DNA of 64,000 nucleotides from Chlorocebus sabaeus (Eukaryota > Chordata > Mammalia > Primates > Cercopithecidae). Below, one piece after another: positions 58,300 to 64,000 of the stretch. Position 1 is the first letter of the stretch, and each line of letters begins with the position of its first letter. Location of the stretch: NCBI RefSeq assembly GCF_047675955.1, contig NC_132919.1, positions 68,490,816-68,554,815 of the forward strand, written 5' to 3'. A model generated the notes under the pieces. It saw nothing but the letters and a program-made list of their open reading frames with translations. It made no database searches and was not told the DNA's origin. The position numbers and the translations under genes were made by a program.

Positions 58300-58301
<2 letters not shown>

Positions 58302-58334
<33 letters not shown>
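58302..58334. repeat. (TG)n microsatellite
   Basis: About 15 TG units, in CCDC200 intron 3 just after exon 3. Confidence 0.9.
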
Positions 58335-58336
<2 letters not shown>

Positions 58337-58454
58337 CTGTGTAGCCCAGAGAAACCTCCTTAGCAGGAGTAAGGGGAGGAAATTAGAATTATTTCACATT
58401 ACTTCTGGACGGTCTATTCCTCTATTATTTGCCCCCATTAAAAATGTTTTGGTA

Positions 58455-59183
58455 GGAAGCTGGGTGCAATAGTCCTGGCTACTTGGGAAGCTGAGACAGT
58501 AGTACTGCTTGAGCCCAGGAGTTCAGGTTCAGACTGGGCAACATAGTGAGATCCCATCTCAAAAAAAAAAAATGAAAAAAATGAAAGAAAGCAAAGTGTG
58601 TGGTGGCTCATGCCTATAATCCCAGCACTTTGGGAGATCAAGGTGAGAGGATCGCTTGAGCCCAGGAGTTTGAGTCCAGCCTGGACAACAGAGTGAGACT
58701 CGGTCTCAATAACAACAAAAATTTTTAAAAACTAGCTGGGCAGCCGGGCACGGTGGCTCATGCCTGTAATCCCAGCACTTTAAGGCAGGCGGATCATGAG
58801 GTCAAGAGATCAAGACCATCCTGGCCAACATGGTGAAACCCCATTTCTACTAAAAATACAAAAATTAGCTGGGTGTGGTAGCACGTGCCTGTAGTCCCAG
58901 ATACTCGGGAGGCTGAGGCTGGAGAATTGCTTGAACCCAGGAGGAGGAGGTTGCAGTGAGCTGAGATCGCGTCACTGCACTCCAACCTGGTGACAGAGTG
59001 AGACTTTGTTTTTAAAAAAAAAATAGCTGGGCATGGTGGCACACACCTGGAGCCCAAGCTACTTGGGAGGCTAAGGTGAAGATTGCTTGAGCCCCAGAGG
59101 TTGAGGCTGCCGTGAGTGGTGATCACACCACTGCACTCCAGCCTGTGCAACAGAGTGAGACCCTCCCTGAAAAAAAAAAAAAA
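58455..59183 (+). mobile_element. Alu cluster in CCDC200 intron 3
   Basis: 58455-58590 (partial), 58597-58735 (partial), 58743-59020 (near full) and 59021-59183 (partial), all plus strand. Confidence 0.85.
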
Positions 59184-59309
59184 GAAAAAAATGCCTGGGT
59201 ATGGATGGCCTATTGCTCAGCACTATCCATAAAATGAGAATAATAGATGATACAACTTCCTCAACAGAGGGGGCATGTGGACTGAATATGGCAATTATTA
59301 GTAAAGGAA

Positions 59310-59642
59310 AGGGGCCAGGCGCAGGGGCTCATGCCTGAAATGTCAGCACTTTGGGAGGCTGAGGTGAGCAGATTGCCTGAGCTCAGGAATTTGAGACCAG
59401 CCTGGGCAATATGCTGAGATGCTATCTCTACTAAAAATACAAAAAAATTAGCTGGCTGTGGTAGGGCGCATCTGTAGTCCCAGCTATTCGGGAGACTGAG
59501 GCAGAAGAATCACTTGACCCCTGGAAGTGGAGGTTGCAGTGAGCCAGGATCACACCACTGCACTCCAGCCTGGGTAAAAGAGCGATATAAATAAATAGAT
59601 AGATAGATAGATAGATAGACAGACAGATAGATAGATAGATAA
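59310..59642 (+). mobile_element. Alu with GATA microsatellite tail
   Basis: Alu 59310-59585. Its tail has become (GATA)n with three GACA units at 59588-59642. Confidence 0.9.
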
Positions 59643-59714
59643 AGGAAAGAGCACTAAAAGCACTTAGCTTGGAGTCCAGCTCACTGTAGGCCATCAAACT
59701 CAGGATGACCACCT

Positions 59715-59998
59715 TTTTTTTTTTTTTTTTTTTGAGACAGAGTCTGACTCTGTTACCCAGGCTGGATCTCAGCTGCACTCCACCTGCAACCTCCACCTCC
59801 CAGGTTCAAATGATACTCCTGCCTCAGCCTCCCGAGTAGCTAGGATTACAGGCATGTACCACCATGCCTGGCTAGTTTTTGTATTTTTTAGTAGAGATGG
59901 GGTTTCGCTAAGTTGGCCAGGCTGGTCTCAAGTGATCTACCCGTCTCGGCCTGCCAAAGTGCTGGGATTACAGGTGTGAGCCACCACGCCTGGCCTGG
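59715..59998 (-). mobile_element. Alu in CCDC200 intron 3
   Basis: Near full-length, T-run start. Confidence 0.9.
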
Positions 59999-60216
59999 AT
60001 GGCAACTCTTAACAAGAATATATAATTGTGCAAGGTGTTAGAAAGGTATCTCTGACAGAGGTGCAACAGATGAAAGAACCTGATGCTAGCACTTCTAGGA
60101 TGAGGACTGGGCTGCTACATTTCACTTTGATTCCTCTGGCCTCACAGGATTTCACACAGTGTTCTGAAACCAGAAGCTGCTAACTTGTTTTGTTTCCCGT
60201 CTCTTCCTCTTCTCAG

Positions 60217-60243
60217 TCTACCAACTACATACAGCAGTGGTGA
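60217..60243 (+). CDS. CCDC200: CCDC200 coding exon 4 (terminal)
   Basis: After CTTCTCAG, eight codons (STNYIQQW) end at TGA (60241-60243). The 3' UTR continues to an AATAAA at 60369-60374. With exons 1-3 this gives a product of about 176 residues with no interruption. Confidence 0.82.
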   Translation, partial: STNYIQQW

Positions 60244-60368
60244 CCCAGAGATTGAATCCGAGACCCCAGTGGCCATCCCCAAAATGCAGATGAGCAGCCA
60301 CATCTTCTCAGCATCCAGCAACATCTCCACTTCAAAAGCCACCCACTCTAGAAGAGGTGGCTGCCAGG

Positions 60369-60374
60369 AATAAA
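60369..60374 (+). terminator. CCDC200 poly(A) signal
   Basis: AATAAA, 126 bp after the stop codon, followed by a T-containing stretch. Confidence 0.65.
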
Positions 60375-60389
60375 ACGTAATTCTTTTCC

Positions 60390-61419
60390 TGGGAGGAATC
60401 ACAGCACTGGTCAGTTTTATGAGACAGGGATGAGAGGAAGCAGGCAGGAGGACTCACGAAGGGGATGGAGAGGGTGGAAAGAGAGTGGAAGACAAGTTTA
60501 TGCTTCTCTAGGCAAAGCCAATGGGAGAACTGGGTCTTGGGTCCCCTGCAAGTATGCAACTCCTACTACTATCACTACCTGCCCTCATTCAGCAGTGATA
60601 AGTCTGTCAGGGGTTTCAGTTTGTGACTGTCACTGGAGCCACCACTCATTCCCCCAAGCCCATGCTTACTGAGCTACAGCCTGGGGAAGGAGGGGTCGCA
60701 TCACATCAGAGCAGGCCTGCAGCAGCAGAAAGTGGTTGCAGGCAGTGATGCTCCCCACCTCCAAGCCCAGTGCAATGTCTGGCCTACAGTGGGCACTCAG
60801 CCATCAAATGGACGATGGGGGCAGGGATGGAGAGAAAGAGCTTGGAGGAAAGCGGGGGCTATAGCCTCAGGAACATGACACTTGACCCTGGGAAGGGGAG
60901 GGAGGTTTGCCTCCTAAAACCCACAGCCCTCTTCCTTCCTGGCTCTCAGCCTCTCCATCTAGCGACAACCAAGAGATTCACCAGGTGAAGGAGTGGGTAG
61001 GGCTGGGAGACCCTCGGTGTTAGACTTCAGGAAGGTGCAAGCCCTGGGAAGGCCTTTCTTCCTCCATGCTGAGAAAGGCTGCCTCAGTCACCTCAATCAC
61101 AAGCCCCATCCGAGGGATTAGCTGGGTATTTCACTGTAGCCTACATAGCATTGCCTTTGGTCTGAAGGGGCCATTTCAGTGCAACCCATGAAATTTCCTG
61201 ATGAGAGCAGCTGGGGAAGATAACGGGATGGTGGGGAAGATAATAGCACAGAACAGGAATAGTAAAATTGGAAGAGACTTTAGAGATACACAATGGGAGC
61301 AAGAGGAAGAGAGTGAGATCCTGTGAGCAATCTCATGGAAAACAGAAGGGCAGGACATATCATCAGCGGCCCAGGGGCCCGGGGAAGAGACCTTGCTGTC
61401 CGTTAGAACATTACAGTTT
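60390..61419 (+). other. Downstream flank of CCDC200: no gene seen
   Basis: Non-Alu DNA. A trace near 60770-60810 (GCAATGTCTGGCCTACAGTG) resembles L2/MIR. No conserved frame recognised. Confidence 0.4.
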
Positions 61420-61718
61420 CGGCCAGGTGCATGGCTCATGCCTGTAATCCCAGTACTCTGGGAGGCCGAGGCAGGTGGATCACTTGAGGCCAGGAGTTTC
61501 AGACCAGCTTGGCCAACATGATGAAACCCTGTCTCTACTAAAAATACAAAAATTAGCTGGGTGTGGTGGTGCATGTCTGTAACCAAAACTACTCAGGGAG
61601 TCGAGGCACGAGAATTGCTTGAACACAGGAGGCAGAGGTTGCACTGAACCAAGATCATGCCACTGCACTCCAGCCTGGGTAACAGAGTGAAACTGTCTCA
61701 AAAAAAAAAAAAAAAAAG
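61420..61718 (+). mobile_element. Alu, plus strand
   Basis: Full-length. Confidence 0.9.
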
Positions 61719-62026
61719 AAAAGTTTGTGAAATAAGGAGTATCCTAGGGAGTATTCACTAGTGCCCTTCCCACTCCCAGGAGACTTTTCTGAATATTCTT
61801 AAGTAGAGTTTATTGAATACAATATAAATACTCCACATTTGGCAGTCTATACACAGCAGCTCCAGCCTGGCTTCCCTGGACTTTTGCGCTCTTGCCAGCA
61901 CCACCTTGACCTCAGCTTGGAGACAGCAGTCTCCTTCCTTCCCCTTGTTCCCCTAGTTACCAAGTTCTGTCACCACTTCTCCCTCTTTCCATGCATCCTA
62001 CTTCAAATTTAGCTTTCCCTGCTCAT

Positions 62027-62027
<1 letters not shown>
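61719..62027 (+). other. Unassigned DNA
   Basis: No gene seen. Confidence 0.35.
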
Positions 62028-62059
<32 letters not shown>

Positions 62060-62335
62060 GAGTCTCTCTCTTGTTGCCCAGGCTAGAGTGCAGTGGTGCA
62101 ATCTTGGCTCACTGCAACCTCCACCTCCCGGGTTGAAGTGATTCTCTTGCCTCAGCCTCCTGAGTAGCCGGGATTACAGGTGCACGCCACTATGCCCGGC
62201 TTCTTTTTTTTTTTAAACAGGGTCTTGCTAATGTTGCTGCTCTTGTTAGACTTGAACTCCTGGGCTCCAGAGATCCTCCCACCTCAGCTTCCTGAGTAGC
62301 TGGGACTACAGGTGTATACCACTGCACCCAGCTGT
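62028..62335 (-). mobile_element. Alu plus partial Alu, minus strand
   Basis: 62028-62200 and 62203-62335, separated by a short T-run. Confidence 0.8.
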
Positions 62336-63111
62336 AAGACCAAGCCACCTTTAATGAGCAAATATCCTTCCTGTTCTGCTAAAGTACAGAAACCTTTCTA
62401 CTAGGAGCCAGTGGGAAACCAGGGGTTATCTGGGGCTTAGCCCTAGCTGAGTGACAGGAAAGGGAGGGTCTAGACCAGTCCCTGCCGATGTGCTGCTCCA
62501 CATTGTCAAAGCCCAAGGAAGGATGAGGCTTCTGGGACCAGAGTGGGCCCTGGTGCTAAGGTGGTGGTGGAACAGAACCCAGCAGCCTCAGCCGGATACT
62601 GATAGCTTCATCTCCTGCAGGCTTTCAGATGAGAGCACCTGGGCCCACCGTTTGACCTGCCTGTGTCTACTCACATGGGCTCAGGATATGGACTTACAGG
62701 CTCTCCTTCAATAAATATCTTATACAATGATTCTGCCTTTGGCTCTGTTTTTCCTGTGCAGACCCACAGAGTGCCAGGTGCCTCCCTCCCCTCCTCTACT
62801 ATTTTGGCTCCCGCTATGAAAAGAATAGTGAAACTGCTTTATAGAGAGGAGAAGCTTTAGCTGGAGAACAGCTCTCTTCCTAGGAACCAGGGACAGTCAA
62901 TAACCAGAAAGGACAGAGGGCTAAAGGGCCTTGGCTCATCTCTCAGATGGATGGCAGACAAGTTACCAGAGAGAAGCAGACTATCACTTTTTCACATGGT
63001 CAAAGCAGATAGGCACAGGAAAGCATCTATGATCCCCAGAAAGTCCTTGGAGATGGCACTGGATGTCCCCAAATTTTCTTATCAGAGAGTAGAAAACTTG
63101 AGAAGGGTCTC
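62336..63111 (+). other. Unassigned DNA with possible poly(A) signal
   Basis: AATAAA at 62710-62715 lies in non-Alu sequence and could end an alternative transcript of CCDC200 or of a neighbour. No coding exon was recognised. Confidence 0.3.
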
Positions 63112-63416
63112 TTTTTTTCTTTTTTTTTTTTGGAGACAGAGTTTTGCTCTTTTGCCCAGGCTGGAGTGCAGTGGCATGATCTTGGCTCACTGCAACTTCT
63201 GCCTTCCGGTTTCAAGTGATTCTCCTGCCTCAGCCTCCGGAGTAGCTGAGATTACAGGCGTGTGCCACCACGCCCGGCTAATTTTTGCATTTTCAGTAGA
63301 GACAAGGTTTCACCATGTTGGCCAGGCTGGTCATGAACTCCTGACCTCAAGTGATCCACCCGCTTCGGCCTCCCGAAGTGCTGGGATTACAGGAATAAGC
63401 CACTGCGCCCAGCCGG
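63112..63416 (-). mobile_element. Alu, minus strand
   Basis: Full-length. Confidence 0.9.
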
Positions 63417-63612
63417 CAGGTCTATGTTTTAAAAGCCAGATAAAACTACAGCTCTCTCCCCATTCAGACAGGACGGCCAGCCCTGATGGAGCTGGGGTGA
63501 AATGTCCCCTTCAGACTCACCAGGTGCTCAGTACAGGAAGGCCAGGTGCCACTCCAGGGAATCTAAGGTGCCTCAAGAAGATGCCAGGTCAGATTTTCCT
63601 AAAGAAAGACCA
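63417..63612 (+). other. Unassigned DNA
   Basis: No gene seen. Confidence 0.3.
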
Positions 63613-63750
63613 GCCAGGCACAGTGGCTCACATCTGTAATCCAAGTGCTTTGGGAGGCCAAGAAGGGAGGATCGCTTGAGCCCAGGAGTTCAAGACCAAC
63701 CTGGGCCAACAGTGAGACTCTGTCTCTACCGGAAAAAAAAAAAAAAAAAG
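63613..63750 (+). mobile_element. Partial Alu, plus strand
   Basis: Left arm with A-run. Confidence 0.85.
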
Positions 63751-64000
63751 ACTAACCAAGGGCAGAATCTGATGGCAGCCCCTGAAAGAATCTGGGGAAA
63801 ATTGGAGGATATGAGTGTGTGTGTATGAAGTTAACTTCAAAGCAAGCTTCCTGAGCAGGTGGGAGGTAAGCGTGTGATGAAGCAGGGCTTCTCCTTTGGC
63901 AAAGCCTCTGTAGTCCTTCCTTAGTCACCAGGGAGTTGTGGGAGATAAAGACCAGGGTTGCAGGTGCCTGGAGTACAGGGACAGCAGACAGGTCATGGTG
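63751..64000 (+). other. Unassigned DNA to window end
   Basis: No gene seen. In human the next gene in this direction would be TMEM106A (inference from gene order). Confidence 0.3.

Overview
This window is primate nuclear DNA: dense Alu elements, L1, MIR and THE1 relics, no prokaryotic-style gene packing, and a host gene split by introns. Positions 1 to about 37,765 are the distal end of a U2 snRNA (RNU2) tandem array. Three U2 genes (5779-5966, 16529-16716, 27254-27441), all on +, lie in near-identical units of 10,750 and 10,725 bp. Each unit between the U2 genes carries a complete LTR-internal-LTR class II endogenous retrovirus (ERV-K/HML type) in antisense orientation. From established knowledge, the human RNU2 unit is about 6 kb with a solo LTR, and the Old World monkey unit is about 11 kb with a provirus. 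The window also holds a simian type D-like provirus (SERV type), a family typical of Old World monkeys. Together these point to a macaque, baboon or similar monkey, at the region corresponding to human 17q21 near BRCA1/NBR1/TMEM106A.

Layout. 1-4166 is the truncated first provirus. 4167-9303 is U2 flank, U2 gene, pyrimidine microsatellite, an L1 fragment and Alus. 9304-14915 is provirus 2. 14916-20028 is U2 copy 2 and flank. 20029-25640 is provirus 3. 25641-28690 is U2 copy 3 and flank. 28691-37010 is an 8.3-kb SERV-like provirus (antisense, 6-bp target duplication) inserted into this last unit. 37011-37765 is the rest of the last unit: first nearly identical to the internal units, then clearly diverged, which marks the array edge. 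From about 37,766 onward the DNA is single-copy and Alu-rich, with a THE1 retroelement (40459-42532), a long polypurine tract, a probable solo LTR (about 44.7-45.5 kb), and an inverted 1.2-kb copy of part of the U2 unit at 51140-52315.

The only host protein gene recognised is CCDC200, on +. I place four coding exons at 53301-53405, 57244-57583, 58200-58258 and 60217-60243, with compatible splice sites and phases and a poly(A) signal at 60369-60374. The encoded product is about 176 residues, with a Q-rich coiled-coil start and a Pro/Gln-rich middle.

The U2 genes look functional: octamer/Sp1 distal element, proximal element, 188-nt RNA and 3' box are the same in all three copies. Both provirus types are broken. 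The HML-type copies share the same lesions in every unit, including a deletion that joins gag to env in frame and removes pro and pol. The SERV-like copy keeps an open dUTPase-protease frame and an intact transmembrane env part, but gag, pol and the env surface part carry frameshifts or stops.
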